DNA of 64,000 bases, from assembly GCA_965117025.1 (NCBI GenBank), contig OZ220746.1, positions 1,612,001 through 1,676,000 of the forward strand. The letters are read 5' to 3'. The notes under the pieces are model-generated. The model was not told where the DNA came from. It saw only the letters and a program-made list of their open reading frames with translations, and did not search any database. The translations under genes and the position numbers were made by a program. This document shows positions 1-8,642 of this stretch, piece by piece (position 1 is the first letter of the stretch; every line of letters begins with the position of its first letter). This DNA is from VXPQ01 sp965117025 (GTDB lineage: Bacteria; Bacteroidota; Rhodothermia; Rhodothermales; VXPQ01).

Positions 1-229
1 AACGGTCCGGCAGAGAATCCGCCAACATGCCGGGAAGACCGTAAAACGATTCGCGGCGCAGCCGAGGAAACCCGTATACCCTTCCGGACAGGGGCATGGT
101 AAGAGGCGCCGGCTGTATGCCACTTTCCAGAAATATCGGGGCAAACTCAAAATCGGCGACCTCTTTACCGTCCTCAAGGGTAACAGCGCCAACAGTACTT
201 CCCCAAAGTTTGACTTCGGCGTGCGTCAT
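1..229 (-). CDS. hipA: HipA-family toxin kinase, N-terminal part (cut by window edge)
   Basis: The reading frame starts at ATG 229-227 and runs off the window edge, giving 76 residues. The visible part matches the N-terminal subdomain of HipA-family Ser/Thr kinases: it opens THAEVKLWGSTVGAV and continues with the pattern LTMPLSG...GLPGMLADSLPDR, the conserved stretch that precedes the kinase core. In the characterised E. coli protein the kinase phosphorylates glutamyl-tRNA synthetase and causes growth arrest; the catalytic core of this copy lies outside the window, so activity cannot be judged. The start codon overlaps the stop of the upstream antitoxin by 4 bp (ATGA), which implies translational coupling. 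Confidence 0.85.
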   Translation of the reverse strand, partial: MTHAEVKLWGSTVGAVTLEDGKEVADFEFAPIFLESGIQPAPLTMPLSGRVYGFPRLRRESFYGLPGMLADSLPDR

Positions 230-582
230 GTTTCATCTCCCCATCGCCATGCTGAGGGTTGTGCTCTCACGGTCCCGGTTTTGGGAGACCGCGCCCGTTG
301 ACGCTGCTTACCTTGCATGTTCAGGATATCCATAGGCCGTGGACCGGGTTTCGGAACCAGCGCATCGAGGTTCGGAACGAGATGCAATGCCCTTAACGCA
401 CGGATAATGCTGGTAAACTGGACCGCCTTGCCCGCCTCGATGCGCTCCTGCGTACGTTTGGATATTCCCGCCTCGAAAGCAAGATCGGCCTGGGTAACGC
501 CCATATCGAGACGCTGGCGGGCAATACGCTTGCCGAGTTCGGCAAGCAGGTATTCGTCGGTATTCAGATTTTGAAAAGACAT
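226..582 (-). CDS. hipB: HipB-like XRE-family antitoxin/repressor
   Basis: A 118-residue protein with a helix-turn-helix of the Cro/C1 (XRE) type around residues 14-55: LGKRIARQRLDMGVTQADLA, then AGISKRTQERIEAG. The basic C-terminal tail (RQRARSPKTGTVRAQ) makes it longer than the 88-residue E. coli HipB. It lies directly upstream of hipA with a 4-bp overlap, the usual antitoxin-first order. It most likely neutralises HipA and represses its own promoter through the four inverted repeats just upstream (584-724). The order, overlap and HTH are visible; the pairing and autoregulation are inferred from the HipBA family. Confidence 0.85.
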   Translation of the reverse strand: MSFQNLNTDEYLLAELGKRIARQRLDMGVTQADLAFEAGISKRTQERIEAGKAVQFTSIIRALRALHLVPNLDALVPKPGPRPMDILNMQGKQRQRARSPKTGTVRAQPSAWRWGDET

Positions 583-583
583 A

Positions 584-724
584 ATTCGCTTTATTTGGCG
601 ATTAGAAAGATATAATATACTATAATTCGCCTTAAAACGCGAATAGTATATAATGTTGTTTCAAATCGTTATAAATGACGATTTAAAAAAATTAAATCCT
701 ATTATATCGTCTTTTATAACGAAT
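584..724. promoter_or_regulatory. Four evenly spaced operator-like inverted repeats upstream of hipB
   Basis: Four inverted repeats share one geometry, two half-sites separated by exactly 8 nt: ATTCGC/GCGATT at 584-603, ATTCGC/GCGAAT at 625-644, AAATCGT/ACGATTT at 663-684, and TATCGT/ACGAAT at 705-724. Their centres are 593.5, 634.5, 673.5 and 714.5, so 39-41 bp apart, close to four helical turns. E. coli HipB binds four operators of the form TATCC-N8-GGATA, the same N8 architecture with a different half-site. The block is very AT-rich and must contain the hip promoter. The first repeat begins 2 bp upstream of the antitoxin start codon. Confidence 0.7.
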
Positions 725-729
725 AATAT

Positions 730-1019
730 ATCATAACCCCTTTCGTAAACCAACCCACCCGATGGTTTCTCATACCGGGAACACAGTAGCCGCTCGACGT
801 TAGAGTATCTCTTGCAAACCGGACGGATGTGTCGCCCGAAGCCATTGCAAAAGCGACACGGCCTCCTGCAAGCCGCCCCCTCATCCTTTTTTTGAACGAA
901 TCATTGCTTCGGCCCCGCTGAGCAACCGTTCGAAAGCCGGCTATTGGCGCAATCGCCTGCTGCCGCATCGCCAGGGAACTACCCGGCCACCCGAGTCGGT
1001 CACCCAACTGCATCGCACC
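730..1019. other. Intergenic region between hipBA promoter and metF
   Basis: About 290 bp with no supportable gene. It holds a short perfect stem (TGTCGC ... GCGACA, near 829-857) and a T-run near 885. I looked for a SAM-I, SAM-II or SAH riboswitch because metF-metH follow, and could not match any of their conserved cores. The metF promoter must lie here but I cannot point to it. Confidence 0.4.
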
Positions 1020-1838
1020 ATGACCTTCTCTCTGGAATTCTTTCCACCGCGCACAGCGCTTGCCGAGGAACGGCTCGAAGCAAATCTCCCCACGCTGCTT
1101 GCGCTGGAGCCCCGCTTCATAAGCGTGTCCTGCGGAGCGGCGGGGTCGTCGCAGGAGGGTACGTTCGAACTGGTGCAGGCATTGCGCACCAACCACCGCG
1201 TGACGTGCTGCCCCCACATGTCCAGTGTTGGCCGCACCCGTACCCGGATCGCCCGCGTGGCGCGCGCGTATGCCGAGCTTGGCGTCCGGCGGTGCATTGC
1301 GCTGCGGGGCGACAAGCCGGACAGCTATGTGGCGAGCGAAGCGCATTACACCTCGTCCTGGGACTTGATCGCGGGGCTCAGAGATGTCGTCCCGGAGTTT
1401 GAAATAGGCGTCGGTTGCTATCCGGAAGGGCACCCCGAAGACCGTAGCCCCGACGACCGGTTCACGATTCTGGAACGCAAGATGGGGGCCGGCGCCCATT
1501 TCGCGATCTCGCAGCTTTTCTTCGAGACGGACTCCTTCCTGGCGTTTCGGGACGGGTGCGCCCGGCGCGGTATCACGATACCCGTCTGGCCAGGCATCAT
1601 GCCAATCCATAATGCTGCCCGGGTATTCGGGTTTGCAGACAAATGCGGAACGGTCGTGCCGAATGCCCTGCGCGCCGGATTCGAGGGAAAAAGCGACGAA
1701 GAAACGTTTGAGATCGCCCGGGATGTCGTCTGCAAACAGGCCTTGCGGCTAAAAGCGGAAGGGGTGGAGCACATGCACCTGTATACGCTGAACCGGCGCC
1801 GGCTGGCGACAGAAATTGTCCGGGCGCTGAAAACATGA
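1020..1838 (+). CDS. metF: 5,10-methylenetetrahydrofolate reductase
   Basis: MetF reduces 5,10-methylene-THF to 5-methyl-THF with FAD, supplying the methyl group used by MetH for methionine. The 272-residue product opens with the typical TFSLEFFPPRT motif, containing the family's catalytic glutamate in EFFPP, and carries further family landmarks: ISVSCGAAG, LRGDKPD, IGVGCYPEGHPE, ISQLFFE, and WPGIMPI near residues 190-200. It is slightly shorter than the E. coli enzyme (296). The stop codon overlaps the metH start by 4 bp (ATGA), so the two consecutive pathway steps are translationally coupled. The upstream reading frame shows no better start than ATG 1020. Confidence 0.95.
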   Translation: MTFSLEFFPPRTALAEERLEANLPTLLALEPRFISVSCGAAGSSQEGTFELVQALRTNHRVTCCPHMSSVGRTRTRIARVARAYAELGVRRCIALRGDKPDSYVASEAHYTSSWDLIAGLRDVVPEFEIGVGCYPEGHPEDRSPDDRFTILERKMGAGAHFAISQLFFETDSFLAFRDGCARRGITIPVWPGIMPIHNAARVFGFADKCGTVVPNALRAGFEGKSDEETFEIARDVVCKQALRLKAEGVEHMHLYTLNRRRLATEIVRALKT

Positions 1839-4800
1839 ACAGCAGAACGAAGCGCCTCGACTGGCTGCACCATACAATGAGCAGGCGCATTGTCCTGCTG
1901 GATGGGGCATACGGCACGATGGCGCAGTCCCTTGGGCTGGACGAAGACGCCTTTCGCGGGAAGCGATTCAGGGATTCCGAACTGGATCTCAGGGGAAACA
2001 TCGATGTCCTGTGCCTGACACAGCCGCATGCCATCGTCGATATCCATGAGCAGTATCTGGCCGCCGGCGCAGACATCCTGACCACGAACAGTTTCACGGC
2101 GAACGGGCCGTCCCAGGCGGACTACGGCCTGGAACATCTCGTATTCGAAATGAACCGGAGTGCGGCGGCGCTTGCACGGGAAGCAGCCGACCGGTGGACC
2201 CGCCAAACGGGCGAGTTCAAGCTGGTGGCGGGCAGTATGGGCCCCACCAACCGCACGCTTTCCATGTCGCCCAAGGTCGAAGATCCCGGCTACCGGGCAA
2301 CCACGTTCGAAGAACTGGGCAACACGTACTACGAGGCGGCACACGGCCTGTACCGGGGCGGCGCCGATCTGGTGCTGCTGGAAACGATTTTCGATACGTT
2401 GAATGCGAAAGCGGCCCTGTATGCGATCGGTCGGCTCGAGCGGGATACAGGCGCAACGATGCCGGTGATCATATCGGGCACCGTCACGGACCAGTCGGGA
2501 CGCACGCTGTCGGGGCAAACGCTGGAGGCGTTTTTCATTTCCATTCGCCACGCCCGCCCACTGGCGGTGGGTCTCAACTGTGCATTCGGGGCCAGCGATC
2601 TCGACCGGCATATCCGGGATTTATCCCATATCGCCGATACGCCGATCAGCCTGCATCCGAACGCCGGCTTGCCGAACGAGTTCGGCGCATACGACGAGAC
2701 CCCTGAAACCACGGCAGCCATTCTGAAAGGGATCGCCGAAGACCGCGTGGTGAACATACTCGGCGGCTGCTGCGGCATGACTCCGGCGCATATCGAAGCG
2801 ATCCGGGATGCGGTCGCCTCGGCAGGGCCGCGCAAGACGCCGGAGGCAAAGCGACGCATGCGGTTATCGGGCCTCGAACCGCTTACCAGGACGGAAACCA
2901 CCGGCCTGCTGCACATCGGCGAGCGCACCAATGTGGCCGGTTCGAAGGTCTTCCTGCGATGCATCCGGACCGAAGATTACCCCGGCGCGCTGAAAATCGC
3001 CGCCGAACAGGTGACAGGCGGCGCCAACATCATCGATGTCAACATGGACGAGGGCATGCTCGACGGCAAAGCGGTCATGCAACGGTTCCTGAACCTGTTG
3101 GCCTCCGAACCCGGGATCAGCCGCGTGCCGGTCATGGTGGATTCCTCGCGCTTCGAGGTGCTCCGGGCCGGTCTCGAATGCCTGCAGGGCAAGGGCGTCG
3201 CCAACTCGATCAGCCTCAAGGAAGGCGAGGATGCCTTTCTGCATCAGGCCCGGACGATCCGTGATCTGGGGCATGCGCTGGTGGTCATGGCGTTCGACGA
3301 AGAAGGACAGGCAACGACCATCGAACGCCGGGTGGAAATATGCGCGCGCAGCTACGCACTGCTCGTAGAGCGGCTCGGCTTCGCACCCGAAGACATTATT
3401 TTCGATCCCAACATTCTGGCCATAGCCACCGGGATCGAAGAGCACAACGAGTACGCCCGCTCGTTTATCGACGCCATCCCGCACATCAAGGCTGCCTGCC
3501 CCGGCGCGCTGGTGAGCGGCGGCGTAAGCAACGTGTCCTTCGCTTTTCGGGGCAATGGACCGGTGCGACGCGCCATGCATGCCGTATTCCTGTATCACGC
3601 GACCCGCGCCGGACTGGATATGGCGATCCTGAATGCAGGCTCCCTGATCGCGTACGACGACATCCCGGACGCGTTGCGCGAGGCCGTCGAGGACGCGATC
3701 CTGAACCGGCGGCCCGACGCCACCGAACGATTGCTGGAGATAGCGCAACACGTGGGCAAAACGCCCGAAACGAGCCACGCCGTGGTGGATGCCTGGCGCG
3801 AGTTGCCTGTCGAGGGCCGGCTGGAGCATGCGCTGGTGCATGGCCTCGATGAACATATCCTGAGCGACGTCGAGGAAGCAAGGCTGGCGGCAGAGCGCCC
3901 GCTGCATGTGATCGAAGGGCCCCTGATGAACGGCATGAACCGGGTAGGGGACCTGTTCGGCGCCGGAAAAATGTTTCTCCCGCAAGTTGTCAAATCGGCG
4001 CGCGTAATGAAACAGGCCGTGGAATACCTGGTGCCGTTCATGCACGGGGACGAATCCGCTTCGCTCGCGCACGGACGCGGCAAGGTGGTGATGGCCACGG
4101 TCAAGGGCGATGTGCACGATATCGGCAAAAACATCGTCAGCGTGGTGCTGCAATGCAATGGGTTCACGGTCGAGGACCTTGGCGTCATGACGCCTTGCCA
4201 GCGCATCCTCGACACGGCCCGCGAAAAGCATGCGGACATGATCGGCTTGTCCGGGCTGATAACCCCCTCGCTCGACGAAATGGTGCATGTCGCCGGGGAA
4301 ATGCAAAAGCAGGGGTTCGGTATGCCGCTGCTGATCGGCGGCGCCACCACCTCGCCGATTCATACGTCGGTCAAGATCGACCCGGTGTATGCCGGGCCGG
4401 TCGTGTACGTGAAGGATGCTTCCCGCGCCGTGGGGGTGATGAAGGAACTGGTCGGGGACCGGCGCAGCGACTATGTCAGGTCGGTGGGCCTCGAGCATGC
4501 CGCCCGGCGAAAGCGGCATGCGCAGCCGAAGCGCCGGCTGCCGAGCCTGACCCTCGACGCAGCCCGTGCAAACCGTTTCGATGGAGACTGGAATGTCTAC
4601 TCCCCGCCGAGGCCGGACCGACCCGGTGTGCACACCATCGATCCACAGCCGCTTGACGAACTCATCGAGTACATCGACTGGCGGCCTTTTTTCTCGGCCT
4701 GGGAAATGCAGGGGCTGTTCCCCGACATCCTCCAGGATCCGGTAAAAGGCGAGGCGGCGCGCGAGCTCTATGACGCGGGACGCGCCATGCTGGATCGCAT

Positions 4801-5527
4801 CGTAAAAGAAGGGTGGCTTCTCGCACGCGGCGTATGCGGTTTGTTTCCGGCAGCAGCGACAGAGGACGACGATATCATCGTTTTTACCGATGAAGCACGG
4901 CGCACCGAACGGATGCGTCTTTCGATGCTCCGCCCGCAGCGGGCCTTGCCCGAAGGCAGGCCGCACCGCGCCTTATCGGACTATGTGGCGCCTGTCGAGC
5001 AGGGTGCCGACGACTGGATCGGAGCGTTCGCCGTCACCGCAGGATTGGGCGCCTCGGAGCGGACCGCCGCCTTCAAGCAGGCAGGCGACGATTACAGCGC
5101 TATCATGCTGCAGGCGCTGGCGGACCGGCTGGCCGAGGCCTTCGCCGAATATCTGCATCTTCGGGTGCGCCGCGAATTCTGGGGCTATGCGCCAAAGGAA
5201 TCGCTGGACAACGCCGATCTGATCGCAGAATCGTACCGGGGCATTCGCCCCGCTCCGGGCTACCCGGCCTGTCCGGAACACAGCGAAAAACAGAAACTCT
5301 GGGAACTGCTGGATGTCCGGCGGGAGATCGGCGTGGAACTCACCGAATCCTGGGCGATGCTGCCGGGCGCTTCCGTCAGCGGGTGGTACTTTTCGCACCC
5401 GAAAGCGCGCTATTTCGACGTAGGGTTGATCGGCAGGGATCAGGTCGAGGACTATGCCCGGCGGAAGAGGCTGCCGGTTGCAGAAGCGGAACGGCTACTG
5501 CGACCAAACCTTGGCTACGACGTCTGA
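1835..5527 (+). CDS. metH: Cobalamin-dependent methionine synthase, full four-domain form
   Basis: MetH transfers the methyl of 5-methyl-THF to homocysteine through methylcobalamin. All modules are present in 1230 residues: a homocysteine-binding domain (about 15-320) with the zinc cysteines NCAFG near 247 and GGCCG near 309; a pterin-binding domain (about 350-610, starting HIGERTNVAGS); a cap plus B12-binding domain (about 640-890) with the cobalamin ligand motif DVHDIGKN near 758 and GGATTS downstream; and a C-terminal reactivation domain (about 900-1230) with WRPFFSAWEMQG and GYPACPEHSEK that binds S-adenosylmethionine. It is intact and coupled to metF. Cobalamin must be made or imported, but no such genes are in the window. 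Confidence 0.97.
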   Translation: MNSRTKRLDWLHHTMSRRIVLLDGAYGTMAQSLGLDEDAFRGKRFRDSELDLRGNIDVLCLTQPHAIVDIHEQYLAAGADILTTNSFTANGPSQADYGLEHLVFEMNRSAAALAREAADRWTRQTGEFKLVAGSMGPTNRTLSMSPKVEDPGYRATTFEELGNTYYEAAHGLYRGGADLVLLETIFDTLNAKAALYAIGRLERDTGATMPVIISGTVTDQSGRTLSGQTLEAFFISIRHARPLAVGLNCAFGASDLDRHIRDLSHIADTPISLHPNAGLPNEFGAYDETPETTAAILKGIAEDRVVNILGGCCGMTPAHIEAIRDAVASAGPRKTPEAKRRMRLSGLEPLTRTETTGLLHIGERTNVAGSKVFLRCIRTEDYPGALKIAAEQVTGGANIIDVNMDEGMLDGKAVMQRFLNLLASEPGISRVPVMVDSSRFEVLRAGLECLQGKGVANSISLKEGEDAFLHQARTIRDLGHALVVMAFDEEGQATTIERRVEICARSYALLVERLGFAPEDIIFDPNILAIATGIEEHNEYARSFIDAIPHIKAACPGALVSGGVSNVSFAFRGNGPVRRAMHAVFLYHATRAGLDMAILNAGSLIAYDDIPDALREAVEDAILNRRPDATERLLEIAQHVGKTPETSHAVVDAWRELPVEGRLEHALVHGLDEHILSDVEEARLAAERPLHVIEGPLMNGMNRVGDLFGAGKMFLPQVVKSARVMKQAVEYLVPFMHGDESASLAHGRGKVVMATVKGDVHDIGKNIVSVVLQCNGFTVEDLGVMTPCQRILDTAREKHADMIGLSGLITPSLDEMVHVAGEMQKQGFGMPLLIGGATTSPIHTSVKIDPVYAGPVVYVKDASRAVGVMKELVGDRRSDYVRSVGLEHAARRKRHAQPKRRLPSLTLDAARANRFDGDWNVYSPPRPDRPGVHTIDPQPLDELIEYIDWRPFFSAWEMQGLFPDILQDPVKGEAARELYDAGRAMLDRIVKEGWLLARGVCGLFPAAATEDDDIIVFTDEARRTERMRLSMLRPQRALPEGRPHRALSDYVAPVEQGADDWIGAFAVTAGLGASERTAAFKQAGDDYSAIMLQALADRLAEAFAEYLHLRVRREFWGYAPKESLDNADLIAESYRGIRPAPGYPACPEHSEKQKLWELLDVRREIGVELTESWAMLPGASVSGWYFSHPKARYFDVGLIGRDQVEDYARRKRLPVAEAERLLRPNLGYDV

Positions 5528-5544
5528 GGCTCGCCTTCACACAT

Positions 5545-5589
5545 TTAAGGATACTCTGATCAAAATTGCAAAGCTCAGAGTATCCTTAA
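5545..5589. repeat. Perfect 15-bp inverted repeat (motif B) between metH and uvrA
   Basis: TTAAGGATACTCTGA at 5545-5559 is exactly inverted at 5575-5589 with a 15-nt loop. It sits 17 bp after the metH stop. No U-tract follows, so it is not a canonical intrinsic terminator, though it could act as a 3'-end stabiliser. The core GGATACTCTGAT recurs at 39715-39729 and, inverted, at 59751-59764, which marks it as a dispersed repeat. Confidence 0.75.
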
Positions 5590-5652
5590 TCTTCCGTTCC
5601 GCCTGCATCCTATCTGCGCCGTATGCGTTGGACAAGGTTTGTCCTTTTTCCT

Positions 5653-5668
5653 TAGGGTCTGTTAGCAC
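5653..5668 (+). repeat. Dispersed motif A, copy 1, abutting the uvrA start
   Basis: TAGGGTCTGTTAGCAC is followed two bases later by the uvrA ATG at 5671. The same word occurs at 11134-11153, 39850-39869, 41311-41333 and 50324-50343. No Shine-Dalgarno sequence is visible between this element and uvrA. Confidence 0.7.
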
Positions 5669-5670
5669 GC

Positions 5671-8559
5671 ATGGCGACTACCCGGAAACCGATCCCTGCG
5701 AAGGCGCAACCCGGCGCGCTCCGCGGCACTGCATCCCGCTCGGCGCGCTCTTCCCGGCGGCCCATCGTCATTCGCGGCGCCCGGCAACACAATCTGAAGG
5801 GGATTGACCTGGAGTTGCCGCGCAACAAGATCATCGTCTTCACCGGACCGTCCGGCTCGGGGAAATCCTCGCTTGCTTTCGACACGATCTACGCGGAGGG
5901 CCAGCGGCGCTATGTCGAAAGCCTGAGCGCTTACGCCCGGCAGTTCCTCGAACGCATGGACAAGCCGGATGTCGATCTGATCACCGGGCTGGCGCCGGCC
6001 ATCGCCATCGAGCAGAAAACGACGTCGAAAAATCCCCGCTCGACGATCGCTACGCAGACGGAAATCTACGATCATCTCCGGCTGCTTTTTGCACGCATCG
6101 GCCGCACGATCTCTCCTGTGAGTGGCGAAGAAGTAACCCGGGACGCTCCCCGGTCCGTGGCCGAGCGGCTGCACGCCATCGCGGAAGACCGGACCCGGTT
6201 CTATGTGTGTTTTCCCATCCCCGATCACAAAAAGACCTCCCTCGAAAAGGAACTGTGCACGCTGCGGCAGCGAGGATTTTTTCGGCTGCTGCTGCTCCCT
6301 TCCGGGAAAGAAAAAAACGCCGGAAACGAGGAACGCATTCTCGACCTGAACGAGGAAACCCCCGAAAAAGCCGCCGGACATCCCCGCAAGCGCTTGCTTG
6401 TGCTGGTGGATCGTCTGGCCGTCCGTCATGGAGACGAAGACAACCTTTCGCGTATCTCGGATTCGGCGGAGCAGGCGTTCCGGGAAAGCGCCGGGCGCTG
6501 CGTCGTGCATATGCACGGGGGAGAGACCCTGCACTTCAGCGAATTCTTCGAACGCGACGGGATGCGCTTCGAAGAACCGTCGCCGCTCCTGTTCTCGTTC
6601 AACAGCCCGTTGGGCGCATGCCCCGCCTGTCAGGGGTTCGGACGGATCACGGGCCTGGATGAAGATCTCATCATTCCCGATCGCAATCTTTCCATCCGGC
6701 AGGGCGCCATCGCCCCGTTCCGCACGGAACGCTGGAGCCGGTATCTCCGGGACCTGGTCCGGGTCGCCGCCGAACGCCGGATCGACATCGACACGCCCTG
6801 GCGCGAACTGCCGGAGGAGGTGCGCGACCTGGCGTGGAACGGGGGGGACAACTACATCGGCATCCAGGGCTTCTTCGAATTTCTGGAGCGGAAGAAGTAC
6901 AAGATGCATTACCGGATCTTCCACGCCCGGTTTCGGGGCTACATGCCGTGCCCGGAATGCGACAGGTACCGGGTGCGCAGGGAAGCGCAGTACGTGAAAG
7001 TCGGAGGGCTGCATATCGGCGAAATATGCGAACTGACGACGAAAGACGCCCGCGACTTCTTCAGGAGCCTGACGCTCTCCGATCACGAAGAAAAGATTGC
7101 CGGCCGCGTGCTGGAAGAGATTCGCAAGCGGCTGACCTACCTCGTCGATGTGGGGCTCGACTATCTCTCGCTGGACCGCCTCTCGCAGACGCTTTCGGGC
7201 GGCGAAAGCCAGCGCATTCACCTTTCGACCTCGCTGGGATCGTCGCTGGTCGGTTCGCTCTATGTACTCGACGAGCCTTCCATCGGACTGCACCCCCGGG
7301 ATAACGATCGGCTGATACGCATCCTCGAAAACCTGCGCGACATCGGGAATACCGTGCTGGTCGTGGAACATGAAGCGGCCATGATGAAACGGGCGGATCA
7401 GGTGGTTGACCTGGGACCCGGCGCCGGCCGGCTCGGCGGGGAAGTCATCTTCCAGGGCAGCTACGATGCACTGTTGCGCGACCCGGACTCGCTGACCGGA
7501 GCCTACCTCAGCGGACGGGAACAGATTCCCGTGCCCGCCACGCGGAGACCGGTCTACGACGAAAACGCCCTGTACGTCGAGCATGCCAGACAGCATAATC
7601 TGAAGCGCCTGGATGTGCAGTTTCCTCTGGATATGATCACCTGCGTGACCGGAGTCAGCGGCTCCGGTAAATCGACGCTGGTGCACCAGACGCTGTACAA
7701 CGGCCTGATGCGCCTCAAAGGCTACCGGGTCGAGGGCGGTGTGGGGGCCCACGACATCATCCGCGGTTACCAACTCGTTGACCGCATCGAAATGGTCGAT
7801 CAGAACCCTATCGGGAAATCCCCCCGCTCCAATCCGGCCACCTACACCAAAGTGTTCGATCACGTGCGGGAAATCCTGGCCGGCACGCACCAGGCCCGCA
7901 TGCAGGGATTGAAGCCCGGCTATTTTTCGTTCAACGTGCCCGGCGGACGATGCGAAACCTGTCAGGGCGAAGGCATCGTGAAGGTCGAAATGCAATTCCT
8001 TGCGGACCTGTATCTCGAATGCCAGGCGTGCCGGGGAAGCCGGTACAAAAAAGAAACCCTCGAAATCCGGCACCGGGGCAAACATGTGGCCGATATCCTC
8101 CGGATGACCATCGACGAGGCGGGCGACTTCTTTGCGGACCATGCGCCCATCATGGGCAAGTTGCGGGTGCTGCAGAATATCGGCCTTGGATACCTGACGC
8201 TGGGACAACCCTCCAACACCTTGTCAGGGGGCGAATCGCAGCGGCTGAAACTGGCCTCCTTCCTCGGAAAGCCCTCCCGGGACCGCGTGCTGTACATGCT
8301 GGACGAACCTACCACGGGCCTGCATTTCGACGACATCCGAAAACTCGTGGCGGCATTGAACGCGCTCGTCGAAGAGGGCCATTCCGTTATCCTTATCGAA
8401 CACAATATGGATGTGATAAAGTGCGCAGATTGGGTAATCGATCTCGGGCCGGAAGGCGGAAGACGCGGCGGATTCGTGGTAGCGGAAGGAACGCCCGAAG
8501 AGATTGCCGCCATACCGGACAGCCACACTGGAAAGTTTTTGAAAGAAATGCTGCCGTAG
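5671..8559 (+). CDS. uvrA: Excinuclease ABC subunit A
   Basis: UvrA is the damage-recognition ATPase of nucleotide excision repair and loads UvrB on DNA. The 962-residue protein has two ABC modules: Walker A GPSGSGKSS near 60 and GVSGSGKST near 661, and signature LSGGESQR near 509 and 851. The C-terminal zinc finger is complete (RCETCQGEG ... CQACRGSRY). CPACQGFGR and CPECDRYRV mark the insertion domain. The first zinc site seen in E. coli is replaced here by SPVSGEEV, a form I associate with Bacteroidota UvrA. About 30 extra basic residues precede the usual start. It follows metH by 143 bp holding two repeat motifs, so it is probably a separate transcription unit. Confidence 0.97.
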   Translation: MATTRKPIPAKAQPGALRGTASRSARSSRRPIVIRGARQHNLKGIDLELPRNKIIVFTGPSGSGKSSLAFDTIYAEGQRRYVESLSAYARQFLERMDKPDVDLITGLAPAIAIEQKTTSKNPRSTIATQTEIYDHLRLLFARIGRTISPVSGEEVTRDAPRSVAERLHAIAEDRTRFYVCFPIPDHKKTSLEKELCTLRQRGFFRLLLLPSGKEKNAGNEERILDLNEETPEKAAGHPRKRLLVLVDRLAVRHGDEDNLSRISDSAEQAFRESAGRCVVHMHGGETLHFSEFFERDGMRFEEPSPLLFSFNSPLGACPACQGFGRITGLDEDLIIPDRNLSIRQGAIAPFRTERWSRYLRDLVRVAAERRIDIDTPWRELPEEVRDLAWNGGDNYIGIQGFFEFLERKKYKMHYRIFHARFRGYMPCPECDRYRVRREAQYVKVGGLHIGEICELTTKDARDFFRSLTLSDHEEKIAGRVLEEIRKRLTYLVDVGLDYLSLDRLSQTLSGGESQRIHLSTSLGSSLVGSLYVLDEPSIGLHPRDNDRLIRILENLRDIGNTVLVVEHEAAMMKRADQVVDLGPGAGRLGGEVIFQGSYDALLRDPDSLTGAYLSGREQIPVPATRRPVYDENALYVEHARQHNLKRLDVQFPLDMITCVTGVSGSGKSTLVHQTLYNGLMRLKGYRVEGGVGAHDIIRGYQLVDRIEMVDQNPIGKSPRSNPATYTKVFDHVREILAGTHQARMQGLKPGYFSFNVPGGRCETCQGEGIVKVEMQFLADLYLECQACRGSRYKKETLEIRHRGKHVADILRMTIDEAGDFFADHAPIMGKLRVLQNIGLGYLTLGQPSNTLSGGESQRLKLASFLGKPSRDRVLYMLDEPTTGLHFDDIRKLVAALNALVEEGHSVILIEHNMDVIKCADWVIDLGPEGGRRGGFVVAEGTPEEIAAIPDSHTGKFLKEMLP

Positions 8560-8642
8560 GCGCGTTACTTTTCGGGGTTTTCCTGCGGCTTATCTAAATC
8601 AGCGGGGAATTCCGGGGATCAGCGCGTTCTCCGGCAATTGCC

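Noticed and set aside
800..1019. Possible SAM or SAH riboswitch before metF-metH
   Set aside because: The location is right and short stems exist, but none of the conserved cores of the SAM-I, SAM-II or SAH classes could be aligned.
2864..4966. 700-residue open frame on the minus strand inside metH
   Set aside because: It is antisense to conserved metH sequence; GC-rich third positions open the opposite frame. It has no family features.
5662..8208. 848-residue open frame on the minus strand inside uvrA
   Set aside because: Antisense shadow of uvrA with no recognisable domain and the skewed composition of a shadow frame.
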